Positions 36,241 to 46,963 of a DNA stretch of 64,000 bases are shown here, piece after piece. The notes under the pieces were generated by a model, which searched no databases, was not told the DNA's origin, and saw only the letters and a program-made list of their open reading frames with translations. Made by a program: the position numbers and the translations under genes. Position 1 is the stretch's first letter, and each line of letters opens with the position of its first letter. The DNA lies in NCBI RefSeq assembly GCF_001625215.2, contig NC_030387.2, positions 1,888,501-1,952,500 of the forward strand. The letters run 5' to 3'. The DNA is from Daucus carota subsp. sativus. Its lineage: Eukaryota > Streptophyta > Magnoliopsida > Apiales > Apiaceae.

Positions 36241-36907
36241 ATATGCTTGTGTTAGTTTGGTGGAGATTAATTAGGTTCCTGCTACTATGATCATGTTTTG
36301 CATATGTGATAAATGGCTTGTGTGTTGCTTGTGGCTTCAGAGTTTATAAAGACATCCATTATAGTACAACCTGGTGGCTGCACATTGGTTTAACTCTCAT
36401 AACTTTACAGGGATATATAACAACTGGACTCTCCGAATTTGATAAGTTGACTACTCTGATTCAGATGAGGTTTGAATCAAGCAACGAATATATCCCGGAA
36501 ATGTTAATGTGGTCGTTACAAATTACAATACTGTATTTGTTTATCTACATTATGTGCGATGTATGTTTTAACTCTCCAAATTACTGAACCTACCTAATTA
36601 AATGGACATTAACTTATGAGCCTGTTATCCGTCCCAGAAGTTAACTTCAAATTTGAAGTTAAAATGTAAAGAGAAGGTATAAAAAAAATGAATATCACAA
36701 CTGTAGGAAGAGATAAACTGAACTTTACCCCAAAAAGCAGAGAGATTCTGATTTTCTGATACATTGTGTGGGTAATCTTCTTACTTTATCCATCAAGTAT
36801 GCTAGTTACAATTCTGACCTTGTACATAGTGAAAAGGATAATTATCTGCTGGAATTCATAGCTTTATCAAGGGTAAACGAGTCTTGTGAAAACTAGCAGA
36901 CCTCTGT
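36241..36907 (+). repeat. Mosaic of SUMO-unit flank and GG-type SUMO promoter without the gene
   Basis: 36241-36590 resembles 46130-46600. 36600-36907 copies the promoter of the GG-type gene (40560-40880: CCGTCCCAGAAGTTAACTTC, AACTGTAGGAAGAGATAAAC, ACTAGCAGACCTCTGTT). At 36905-36908 it switches directly into exon 2 of the SNF2 pseudogene with a GTT overlap. Confidence 0.75.
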
Positions 36908-39590
36908 TGGAACAGGTATAACTGGCAAGCCTATTTGTATACCATGAAAGCATTATGCATTGATTTACAAATTATTTGTAAACCCCACAGATCATGGCAG
37001 GCTGTCTTTAAAAGCTCATTCTCGAACATCTATTGCCAATGGAAGCTCCTCACACGGTAGTCTCCTGGAATTTTTTATATCTGATACAGGTTTTGGACAA
37101 AACTTATATGGGCAGGTCCCTAAGAGAAGCCTTCCCCCATCCATGAAGCCACATGTCCATGGATCGACCTGCTCAATAGGAAATTTAGGCAGCCTCCAGA
37201 TTCTTATCCAGAAGTTATCCTGCACAGGGTGTGCCAAACCAATGGGAAAACCAATTAGACAAGTAATGTGATGATGACTTTCCTTATGTATGATAAAAAT
37301 GGAAGTCTGCCGATGTCCAATCCTTTTATGCCAAGGACATCTCCTTCGACTGCTCAACATGCCTCTGCTGATCCAGGTTTCCATTCTGGGGCTGGCGAAG
37401 AACGATATGGCGAGTACAATGAGAGATTAATCTATCAGGCAGCATTCCAGGTAGTCAAGTAACTTAACTTGATCATCAAGAACTTATTATTGTGTCATGA
37501 CTTTTCTCTTACAGAAAGAGAACTTGTAAAATTTTAGCTTTTGTTATCTTCTGAATGATTCATCTAAAGCATGATGCTGCTATTTTATTCCTGCCTACTG
37601 TCAACACATACCCGTGATCTTGACTTATATATTTAAAGTTTCTTATACATTGTTCAGTTTGACCAACATGTTTTGTGGAAGCAGTGGCGGATTTATACGG
37701 GGGCTAATGGGGCTTTAGCCCACCCCAAGTCCATAACAGCTTCGATTTTCTTTCAAAAAAAATTTATATTTTATAAATGAGTCCACCCCAATTATTGTCT
37801 CTCCATTTTTATTGCAAACCCAGTCCATCAACTAAATAATCTGCTACATTATACCTATTACTCTCTCACTGCCGTTGGTGAAGTGAATGAATTAAAAGAA
37901 AAAATAGTGTTATGCTCTCTTGCTTGACTTTAGTAGTTCGATGCTTCACTGCTTCCCTCCCCTTTCGCAAGATTCAGCTTTAGTATTTTTTTAAAAAAAT
38001 ATTAATGAAGCCCCCTCTTTGGTAAAATTCTAGATCCGCACGTTTGTACTCCCAACTCATTTTTTCATTCACCTTTTTGATTAGAAGTTTATGAAACATT
38101 TATTTGCTTTATTAAGACAGATAATCCCTATTACGATTGAAGTGAATCAGAAAATATCTTAGAGCACAACATATCTAAAAGTTTATAGCCACCGGCAAAG
38201 AAAATGCTAATGATATAGTCATGTTTGATTTACGTGTAGGATCTTAACCAGCCTAAAGCTGAAGCTACTTATCCTGATGGCCAGTTATCAGTTTCCCTTC
38301 TTAAACACCAGGTTACTCTTCATATTTATATAATTTACTTTCCAATTCATATTCTATAGACCCATACTCCTGAGCATAAATTTTATATAGTACAGAGAAT
38401 TGCATTGTCGTGGATGCTTCAGAAGGAAAAAAGCTGCTGTTGTTCCGGTGGATCATTCCTTGCTGACGACCAGGTATTTTATATAAGTTAATCCTTTAGG
38501 AACTTGCATGATCCTAAATGGAATTTTTTTTTTCCTGAGTTGAACCTAGATTAAGACATTTTTACCTGGATGGGCCTTGGTAAGACCATTTCAATGATCG
38601 CTCTTATACAAATTCAGAAATTGCTGCAGTCAGAATATATAAGCCATAATAAGACAGCTGAAGCCTTGAATTTGGATGATGATGAGGAGGAGAATGATGC
38701 CAATTCTTTTAAGAAATGTAAGCAAGATGAAGACTCTTGTGACCATATACTGATTCCAGCAGCCGGTACTTCCACTCGTAATATCCAACCAATGAGGCCC
38801 CAATCAGGCACATTGGTTGTGTGTGCTTCGACAATGGGACAGGGAGCTGCAAGAAAAAGTTGATGATAAACTTCGTGTTTTAATTTATCATGGAAGTAAC
38901 AGGACAAAGGATCCCTTTTAACTTGCAAAATACTGTGTGGTTCTTACAACATATGCTATTGTTGCTAATTACGAGGTTGCAAAAACTCTGGATTAGATAA
39001 AGCTCAAACAATTCAAAAGCATTAGAAACCAAGTAGCTAGAACTTGTGCTGGGTTCAAAGCTAAATCTAGACGGTGCTTATCTGGAACTCCTATACAGAA
39101 TTCGATTGATGACTTGTTTAATTATTTCGTAGAAGTATGTTTTTTGTACAACTAGAATTTTTTGTACAAAGTGAAAGCGACTAATATAAAGGAACGGAGG
39201 GAGTAACATTTTGATGAAGATTTCTATGTTCGATAAAAAACGGTCCTAATCAATTCATAGGCATTTTCTTTAAGTTGCACATATGACAAAATTGTTCTGC
39301 TTTAATCTTTATGTGATAAAATAATTGTTTTATCTTTATATTAAGTTAATTTTTTAGCATGATGTCAATATTGCAAAAAACGGAAATCAGACTTAATTGG
39401 TGAAGGCACAAGAAAATGATCAATCGGAGATTAATTAGATTGATCGAGGATTAATCGGATGATTAATTCAACGATCGGAAATTTAATCAGTTCAACGAGT
39501 TACGGAACAGATATTAATAGGTCTACAATAGAACCTCATGCTAATGCTAATAGGTGCCCTTTCTTGGTCTAGGTACATTTATTTTTGTCA
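36908..39590 (+). pseudogene. Truncated SNF2/RING gene copy
   Basis: This is a plus-strand copy of the 13658-21620 gene from the end of its exon 2 to the start of its exon 8, introns included. Damage includes an in-frame stop and frameshift in the exon-4 equivalent (AAGTAATGTG near 37262), a 2-base gain in the exon carrying ADDQ (38396-38472), and loss of the AG acceptor before GLGKT (TGGATGGG at 38568). There is also a deletion of about 10 bases near 38825, a deletion of some 200 bases before the DEAQ region, and loss of sequence after [13 protein letters not shown] (39115). A 170-bp foreign insert lies at about 39366-39535. The exons at 36990-37055 and 38240-38311 are nearly intact. The RING and second helicase lobe are absent. 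No functional product is expected. Confidence 0.9.
37682..38041. mobile_element. hAT-like insertion in an intron of the SNF2 pseudogene
   Basis: The ends CAGTGGCGGATTTATACG and the complement of TCTAGATCCGCACG resemble the TIR of the MITE at 7214. The segment is absent from the corresponding intron of the intact gene (about 20415-20475). The target duplication is unclear. Confidence 0.55.
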
Positions 39591-39738
39591 AAAACTGACT
39601 TGCTGTAAATTTTTTTGGGACGGAGTATTTATTTATGGAGTGCTCGAATAATTTTTTGGGAGTTCAAAAGTCAAATCGAAGCTGGGAAACGGATTTGTTA
39701 GAGAGTTTAATACTAATCCTCCCTCCATTTCAAATCAG

Positions 39739-39918
39739 ATGAACCAAACATTGCTAGAGCTCAAGATGGCGTACTGTGAGAGTAAAGGACTAGTTGATCA
39801 TAAGCAAACGAGGTTCATGTGTAAGGGCAGGCGGCTTTGCTGCCGCAATACTCCCAACGACTTTGGAATCGAAAATGCAGATGTTATTGATGCTGTGCTT
39901 AATATAAGAGGCTGCTAA
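39739..39918 (+). pseudogene. 5'-truncated SUMO-like gene, RGC type
   Basis: An open frame of 59 codons starts at an internal Met (MNQTLLELKMAYCESKGLVD) and runs through CCRNTPNDFGIEN to NIRGC-stop. About 36 N-terminal residues, including the first two strands of the fold, are missing. Upstream, 39640-39710 resembles the SUMO-like promoter region (TTGTTAGAGAGT), so an internal deletion joined promoter-distal DNA to mid-gene. It occupies the same place after SNF2 as 12114c does in the other orientation. Confidence 0.75.
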
Positions 39919-40399
39919 TTGTTTTCATTTTCTAATTTACTACAATTTTCTACTCCTATATGTTATGCAGCCTGAGAACCTTTATGTATTCGCTCTAAGT
40001 AATCGAGACTCGAGTTTGTTTATCATGCCTATGCCGCACTTTTGAAGCATAATCTGTTGATCATGATGTTCTTGGATTTGGAAATTATAGATTGTTGTTG
40101 AAGCATAATCTGTTGATCATGAAGTTATATGCTGTCATTTATATTTTGAGTCTCTTTATCGACAAGTATTGTCTGAGCTTTAATAATAATATTAGGCTTG
40201 TTAGAATTTGTCAGGTCACTTCTTAAATTGTCCAACATTTTTGGTTTGTTTGAGATTAATTAGGTTTGTAATATACCATGTATTAATCTTGTTGCAGTGT
40301 TGAGCAAGTTTGGGTATGATCCCTTATATATATGTGCTTGTACGTGTTGTTTTGGTATTAAGTAGGATTCAGTAGCTAATGAGTTGACGACACGTTCTC

Positions 40400-41830
40400 T
40401 GGTGTTCTAGAATCAATACCATATCTGATTGTGTTTGTTTTGTCGAGATTAATTAGGTTTCTGCTACTATAATGGCGCTTTGCATATGTAAGAAATGGCA
40501 TGATTGTCACATACCTTTAACACTTGTGTGTTGCTTGTGGCTTCAGAGTTTGTAAAGATTCTGAGCCTGTTATCCGTCCCAGAAGTTAACTTCAAATTTG
40601 AAGTTAAAATGTATAGAGAAAGTATAAAAACAAAAATGAATATCACAACTGTAGGAAGAGATAAACTGAACTTTATCCCCAAAAGCAGAGAGATTTTGAT
40701 TTTCTGATACATTTGTCTGGATTCTTGTCAGCAACAGTACCGTTATCTTTTTATTTTGTTCATGGAGTATGCCAGTTACAATTCTGACCCTGTACATAGT
40801 AAAAAAGATAGTATTTATCTACTGGAATTCATAGCTTTGGCATGGGTAAACAGAGTCTTGTGAAAACTAGCAGACCTCTGTTATTATATACTGCATAGTG
40901 TGACAGAAGAGCTGTAGAAGAAGAGTGAAGAAGTAATGGAAAGAGCCAATGATGCAAGTAACGGTGGTGATGATCTAGGTGGAGGCCGTGTGATAATTAA
41001 GACAGAAGACGATGAGAAGGTAACAATCAAGGTGCAAAAAGAAGGAATGGCTGATTTCTACTTCACTATGAACCGTGATGAACCGTTAAGAAAGCTTATG
41101 ATCGCGTTCTGTGAGCGTCTGAGTCTAGGTGATTACAGGTCGTTCAGGTACCTTCTGAACGGTAGCAGGATTCGTGGCCACCAAACTCCCAACGAGCTTG
41201 AAATGGAAAATGACGATGTTATTGATGCTTGGATTGATCAAATTGGTGGCGCTAGCTTCTCCTGGTCATGATCTGTATGCATTTAATCAGGTTATCTAGT
41301 TACGTTTCTATTGTTTTAACCTCCAAGCAACGTTCGTACTTAATTTGTATAAAATCATCTGCTACAGCCTAATATGTGTTTTGTTATGGCAATGTTTGTG
41401 TTTAGCTTCTTATATTTTGTTTGACTTGATGTATCTTGAACGCTGTAATTTTGGAGATCTATTTTCTACTTTCGAAATTTATAGTATGTAAAACTTGATA
41501 CGAGTAGTTTGTAAATCTTGAAGAGATTTACAAAGATTTCAAGATTTCATGTGTTCAGGATGTCAAAAGGCCATACTAAATTACAAGTGACATCATATTA
41601 TGATGAAGATGGGTGTAGTTGTCAAATGATCGGGGGGCTGTGGCCTGTGGAAAACCAGGTTCCTTCGAGAGACAACGAGCAGAAGGAAATCCCAGGCTTC
41701 ACAGCTGGGGAGTCTCTAGATGAAAAAATAAACTTGTTCCTAGAGGCAAGTTAAAAAGTTCATCAATATCTTCTATTCAAGTTGTTTTAAAACAATTTTT
41801 GTTTGGCTTTGGAATTCCCTTGAGATACCA
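40400..41830 (+). repeat. Inverted duplication arm (pairs with 8640-10210)
   Basis: It contains the GG-type SUMO-like gene and both flanks in opposite orientation to the copy at 9380. Small ORFs in the flanks (for example near 40504 and 41518) are not conserved in the other arm and are discounted. Confidence 0.85.
40936..41271 (+). CDS. SUMO-like protein retaining the diglycine
   Basis: This is an intronless ORF of 111 aa, the inverted-duplicate partner of 9380c. It has an acidic N-terminal extension, then KVTIKVQKEGMADFYFTMNR, PLRKLMIAFCE, HQTPNELEMENDDVIDAWID. It ends in IGG (G104-G105) plus the tail ASFSWS. This is the layout of a SUMO precursor that can be matured and conjugated through Gly-Gly. 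It differs from the 9380c product by about ten substitutions and one extra Ile; both copies keep the diglycine and the hydrophobic short tail, which suggests constraint. It sits downstream of the SNF2 pseudogene and the truncated RGC copy. Confidence 0.82.
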   Translation: MERANDASNGGDDLGGGRVIIKTEDDEKVTIKVQKEGMADFYFTMNRDEPLRKLMIAFCERLSLGDYRSFRYLLNGSRIRGHQTPNELEMENDDVIDAWIDQIGGASFSWS

Positions 41831-41927
41831 AACAAATATAAATCCGTGGAATTGTAGGACTATCAATTTTGCCGTTATGAAGGGAAAGCACCTAGCTAAT
41901 TAATAGATTAAGCACTTGTAGATGGGG

Positions 41928-42130
41928 TTAATAGGCAAAAAGATCACCGAACTCATGATCAAGTTGCAATTGGTTCACTAAACTCAAAAAGTTTGCAAAC
42001 GGATCACAAAACTGGATATAACTTGCAGTCAACTCACTGAACTAATAAAAATTTGCATTTAGGTCACTGCGCTGTAACTTGTAGACAACGCTCTGTTTTT
42101 ACTCAAATTTTTTTGAGTCATCCCCTTCTC
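41928..42130. mobile_element. One end of a Mutator-like foldback element
   Basis: GGGTTAATAGGCAAAAAGAT, followed by repeated phrases such as CACCGAACTC, TCACTAAACTC and CTCACTGAACTA, resembles one arm of the foldback family seen at 31980. No matching second arm was found within several kb. Confidence 0.4.
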
Positions 42131-42896
42131 CTGATAATTGTAATTTTGTGGCATATGTATATTTTGTATATATATGTTGAAGCACCATGGATACCAAGTA
42201 TGTAAGAAGTTTAGTGTATGTATTTACTTCGACCCTCATTTTTCTTTCGACTTGCATCATTGTTATCTAATGATCAGCATTCTGAATGCTTATATCAAAT
42301 GGCTGGTTTTTATGATGACTGATTTCAGCTGCATTTGATCCATTAGAGCGTTTCGGGAACATTACATTAATCAAATAGGATGTTATATCATGGACTCCTG
42401 ATGATTTTGATGAATATCAAGTACTATTCCTGAATGCAGGTTCATTTTGTTGCTCTGTTCATATTCAAGTATTGCTTCTTGCCGTTCCTAATAACAGTTA
42501 GGGAGTGAAAAACTGAATTTGTCGAATACTTGATTGAGCTACTCTAGCATGCCTCAAACCATTCAGGTGTAATTCTAGATCATGAATACCCCTCTTCCGT
42601 TTATCTTTTTCACATAATTTTTTGACGTGTAAAAACATGTTTCTGTATATCATTTTTCAATTTTCATAAGAATAAAAATATAGCTATGAATTTTTTATGC
42701 AAATATAGAAAATTTCTAAAAATAATATATAAATATATTTTATTGCACTTCGAATTATGAGAAAAGAATTCAAGTAACACTTATTTCGAAACAGTGGGAA
42801 TAGATGCTTTGTTCGATAAATTTTTTAATTAAAATTATATGATATGTCTAACTATAAGTCCATGTGACTAACTAAAAAAATAATTATTTTAAAGAT

Positions 42897-43535
42897 GGGC
42901 AAATTAATTTATAGGACCTTGAACTATTGATGTTTTATTGTCTAGGTCCCTGAACTAAAGATTTCGTATTTTAGGTCACTTGACTTTTTTATTTTCTGAT
43001 CTAAGTCCTTCCGTCAAAAAAATTCTAACGGTGTTAACTAGGGTTTTTGAGTTTCATACAGATTAAAGCAATTTTGAAAGTGTTAGTGATATTCAAACTC
43101 AAAGTTCAAGTAGTCAAATTGAAGGTTGAATCACTAGCGACACACATATGACAACAATTTTCACAAATTAGATATAATTTTAAAAAACCCCAAATTAGAC
43201 CATAAATTTAGGGTTCTTTATCGAATTTAGTGATCTAAATTTATAAAATTATAAATTGAACATAATTTTTTAAAATTGGTGTCATATGAGTTTCACCAGC
43301 GACTCAAGCTTCAATTTGACTACTTGAACTTTGAATTTGGATATCACTAACACCTTCAAAATTGCTTTGATCTGTATGAAACTCAAGAACCCTACTTAAC
43401 ACCGTTAGAATCTTTTTGACGGAAGGACTTAGATCAGAAAACAGAAAAGGTAAGTGACCTGAAATACGGAATATTTAGTTTAGGGACCTAGACAATAAAA
43501 CGTCAATAATTCAGGGACTGCAATTTAATTTTCCC
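42897..43535. mobile_element. Foldback Mutator-like element, 639 bp
   Basis: The arms beginning GGGCAAATTAATTTATAGGA and the complement of TTGCAGTCCC... pair over about 300 bp each (TTTTATTGTCTAGGTCCCTG, AAGTCCTTCCGTCAAAAA). A perfect 9-bp target duplication TTTAAAGAT lies at 42888-42896 and 43536-43544. Confidence 0.9.
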
Positions 43536-43831
43536 TTTAAAGATCAATTACGATGACAGCAGCTGAGTATTAATATTTAACATAATTTGCTATTTATCTA
43601 TCCTGTTTTGTTTTGAAATTTTAAATATAGATCTTTAACATATTTATTTCGACCTAAACTTATTCTCATTTAATTTAACTAAACTATCGGTATAAAAATG
43701 GAATATCAATAAAATGGAATATTTAATTTGATATTTGATATAAACGAAAATTTTAAATAGATAATATAGAAATTAGTATTGTTTTTACACCTAGGATGTG
43801 TGAAAGTGAAAAGTTTAAGGTCAAGACTATG

Positions 43832-44199
43832 AGCCCGTTTGGCGGAGCTTATGGCTCATGACTTAACGCGGCTTTTGACTTAACGTAACTTATTTGATAA
43901 GCTGATAGCTTAAAATGTTTGTTTGGATAATTTTGACTTATGGGTTATTAAAAATATAATAATAAAAATAAAAGTGACTTATGAGTAACTTATGACTTGT
44001 GGGTAATTTTTATCAAAGAAAAAATTTTAAAAAATTAAATCACTTAAAAAAGTAACTCAAATTAACTTCTGACTTTAGGTCAGCTTCTGGCTTATTTCTG
44101 AATTTAAGCCGACTTCTGACTTATCACACAAACCGATATTTTTCAGCTTAAAGCTGGAAACAGCTTTAAGTCCCAGCTTAAAGCCGGGACAAACACGCT
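43832..44199. mobile_element. TIR MITE of about 370 bp
   Basis: The left end AGCCCGTTTGGCGGAGCTTA and the right end, read in complement as AGCGTGTTTGTCCCGGCTTT, are inverted repeats. CTATG flanks both sides. The interior is full of GACTTA/AGCTTA words. The superfamily is uncertain. Confidence 0.6.
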
Positions 44200-44296
44200 C
44201 TATGTGAGAGGGTGAAATGTGAATATTAAGCTAAGCTATGATCAATTATCCTGCTTGTATTTTTTATATTAAAAATATACAGAGTATATAATATAA

Positions 44297-44691
44297 GAGC
44301 ATCTCCAACGGTATTAGCTATAATCGTTGGCTAAATTGGATCTGTAAGACGTTATGTAAAATTTGCTGAACCTGTAAGACATTTCGCTTCAATGGTATTG
44401 GTTATATTGGTTGGCTATAATTTAAAAATAGTATGTTATTAATATTTTAAATTGTTAAAATAGAATATATCAGTTCAATATGGGTAATAAATGATGTGCA
44501 ATCTTCCTACAGATTTCTTACAGACCTGTAGAGGTTCGACAAAATTGGCCATCCACAGGAGGTTGGCCAAATTTATAGACAACAGGTCACTATGGTTGGA
44601 GTGTGAACTTTTGAATTGGTTGGCTAAATTTTTTATTTTTGGCATGACAAGTCACCTTTTAGCTAAGGGATCTTCATGGTCGGAGATGCTC
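44297..44691. mobile_element. Tourist/Harbinger-like MITE
   Basis: GAGCATCTCCAACGG at the left and CGGAGATGCTC at the right are inverted repeats, with TAA/TTA at the flanks. It lies just upstream of the promoter of SUMO-like gene 44836. Single ends of the same family (GAGCATCTTCAACG, GAGCATCTCCAACG) occur near 28950 and 34482. Confidence 0.65.
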
Positions 44692-44742
44692 TTACTGGGC
44701 TCTGCCCTTTTCCTGCGCGGGCTGAGTCAAGTGACCAGAAGC

Positions 44743-44791
44743 AAACCCTAGCCCAAGTTTTGTGACGCCCCCTTGGGATAAATTATAAATA
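44743..44791 (+). promoter_or_regulatory. Telo-box and TATA box of SUMO-like gene 44836
   Basis: AAACCCTA at 44743-44750 and TATAAATA at 44784-44791, 45 bp before the ATG. Same arrangement as upstream of 512. Confidence 0.55.
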
Positions 44792-44835
44792 CAGACACGT
44801 ACAATACGATTTTAAGGTGAAGCAAATCGGAGAGA

Positions 44836-45123
44836 ATGGAGGAGAGTACGGGAAGCAATTCTGTTTGCTTTGAAGAAGTTGATGAAAAAATAACACTCAC
44901 AGTTAAGGGACATACAGGAAACAAGTTCAGCTTCACCATGAAGCGTCACGAAACATTTCTAGGCCTCAAGACTGCGTACTGTGAGAGTCGAGGATACGGT
45001 GATCATAAGAACACGAGGTTCATTTGGAATGGCAAGCAGCTTTGCTGCCGCGATACTCCCAACGACTTTGGAATCGAAAATGGCGATGTTATTGATGCTG
45101 TGCTTAGTCTAAGAGGCTGCTAA
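44836..45123 (+). CDS. SUMO-like protein ending in Arg-Gly-Cys
   Basis: This is an intronless 95-aa ORF. The core KITLTVKGHTGNKFSFTMKR, LKTAYCESRGYGDHKN, WNGKQLCCRDTPNDFGIEN, GDVIDAVLSLRGC is intact. LTVKG near the start is closer to canonical SUMO (LKVKG) than in the other RGC members. The C-terminus again lacks Gly-Gly and ends in Cys. It is the closest intact relative of 512/25562 (shared CESRG and FGIENGDVI), and comparing them shows how those two lost the RGC end by a short deletion. Confidence 0.8.
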   Translation: MEESTGSNSVCFEEVDEKITLTVKGHTGNKFSFTMKRHETFLGLKTAYCESRGYGDHKNTRFIWNGKQLCCRDTPNDFGIENGDVIDAVLSLRGC

Positions 45124-46672
45124 TTTTTTCATCTTCTTATTTACTACAATTTTCCACTCCTAGCAGCCTGAAAACTTTTGTGTATTCGCTCTAAGTAATC
45201 GAGACTCGAGTTAGTTTATCATGCTTGTGATCCGCACTTTTGATTTTGCACTTATGAATATTTCTATTATTGTTGGATGTTATTGAATGTGGAATATATT
45301 TCTATTATATATTGGGGTTTTATATCAAACTGGTCATCCATTACGTCAAAATGTCTCACTTTACCCACTCATCAGTTACCGTAAACAAAATATATATAAT
45401 TTTACCCACAATACTATTCCCGTGTAGAATTAATGAAAAAACATAATCTGTTGATCCTCAAGTTATAAGCTGTCATTTTAAATGTTGAACCTGTTTATCG
45501 ACAACTATTGGTACAACTCCAAGAATAATATTAGGCTGGTTAGAATTGGTCATGTCACTTGTTTTCTTGACATTTCCAGTATTTCTAGTTTGGTCAAGAT
45601 TAACTAGGTTTGTAATATGCCATGTATCAATCTTGTTGCAATGTTGAGCAAGATGGAGAATGATCCCTTATTTATATATCTGCTTGTGTTGTTTTGGTAT
45701 TAATTAGGATTCAGTAGCTAATGATTTGACTACGAGTTCTCTGGTGCATGTTCTAGAATCAGTATGATATCTTGTCGTCTGGTTTTACAAGGAGCCGTCC
45801 CTCCTCTGGTTTTTCTTATCTCAGTCTGGCACGAAGAATGCCAAGGAGAAGGTATGCAGGCTGCAGCTTCTATAACCTTTATCTTTTGTTTTGTTTTTCT
45901 TTTCAGTCAATGAAAGTAGATTCATTAGTTTAAACTTTAAAATACACCAGCTTTTTTTTTGTTTACCTGCCTAGATTATGTGAAGTGTTAGTGTATGCAT
46001 CCTAGGCATTGTATAGAACTAAAAGATTCTATTTAATTTGTACTCTCTTCCATGTAGTCACCACATATAAAGGAAAATTCAAGTTTATGTTACTGCTCCA
46101 GGGTTTTCTGCTACTATAATCGCGCTATGCATATGTGAGATATGGCATGTTGTCACATACAGTATATACCTTTAACACTTGTGTGTTGCTTGTGGCTTCA
46201 GAGTTTGTAAAGGCATCCATTATTACAAGCTGGTGACTGCATATTGGTCTAACTCTCATAACTTTACAGGGTTATATAACAACTGGACTCTCCGAATCTG
46301 ATGAGTTGACTACTCTGATTCAGATGAGGTTTAATTAAGCAACAAATTTATCCCGGAAATGTTAATGTGGTTACAATTGCAAGATTTGTTTATTTACATT
46401 TTACTTTTTCTTTGAGCACCTTAAGTTGTGGGTTACAAGTTACAAACCATTATATATTTTGGTGGTGTTTCGTTATTTCCAGAATGCTCTCTGTCATTCA
46501 TAATGTTGTCAATGGGCTTTTTTCCATTGATATCATACTCATGTTGCAAAACTCAAGGGTTTTTACACTCCAAATTACCGAACCTAGCTAGATTATGGTA
46601 ATGATTGTGTTTGGTACAGCCTGCATATGTGTTTAATTGGTTATGGTAATATTTGTGTTTAACTTCTTATAT
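45124..46672 (+). other. 3' flank of SUMO-like unit
   Basis: It contains the conserved downstream block (45515-45665), a partial foldback-type end (about 45312-45400, GGGGTTTTATATCAAACTGG), the possible armadillo fragment, and 46100-46600, which matches 36270-36590. No intact gene was found. Confidence 0.5.
45788..45851 (+). pseudogene. Possible armadillo-repeat exon fragment
   Basis: One frame gives QGAVPPLVFL and, after what looks like a single-base insertion, another gives QSGTKNAKEK followed by a GTATGC donor. Together these resemble one armadillo repeat (GAVPPLVxLLxSGTxNAKEK). No further repeats were found around it. Short length makes this uncertain. Confidence 0.4.
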
Positions 46673-46883
46673 GGTTGGGGTGAATGAAATTGGAGGGAAC
46701 AGAATGAAATCTAACCATCCTTGACTAGAGCCCAAACCCTCCACTTTGTTATATTGTACATATTTTCTATCCAAATCTCATCGAACAAAATTTGCATCAA
46801 CTCCTCTTTATTTCAAAGTCCTCCCTCATCTCTATTATATCCTTTTATTTTCACTCATTCCATTACATTTACCCCTACCAACC
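46673..46883. mobile_element. Short MITE
   Basis: GGTTGGGGTGAATGAAATTG at the left and CATTACATTTACCCCTACCA at the right form an imperfect inverted repeat. The family appears related to the larger element at 55687. Confidence 0.5.
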
Positions 46884-46963
46884 ACAACATTATGATTTGT
46901 TCGTCTTGACGTATCTTGAACGTTGTAATTTAGGAGACCTATTATCTACTTTCAAAATTTATA

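Noticed and set aside
36306..36587. 93-aa ORF in a SUMO-unit flank
   Set aside because: The matching DNA at 46130-46400 has stops in the same frame, so coding is not conserved.
41518..41754. 78-aa ORF downstream of the GG-type SUMO-like gene
   Set aside because: It is not conserved as a frame in the inverted arm at 8.7-9.1 kb and has no recognised domain.
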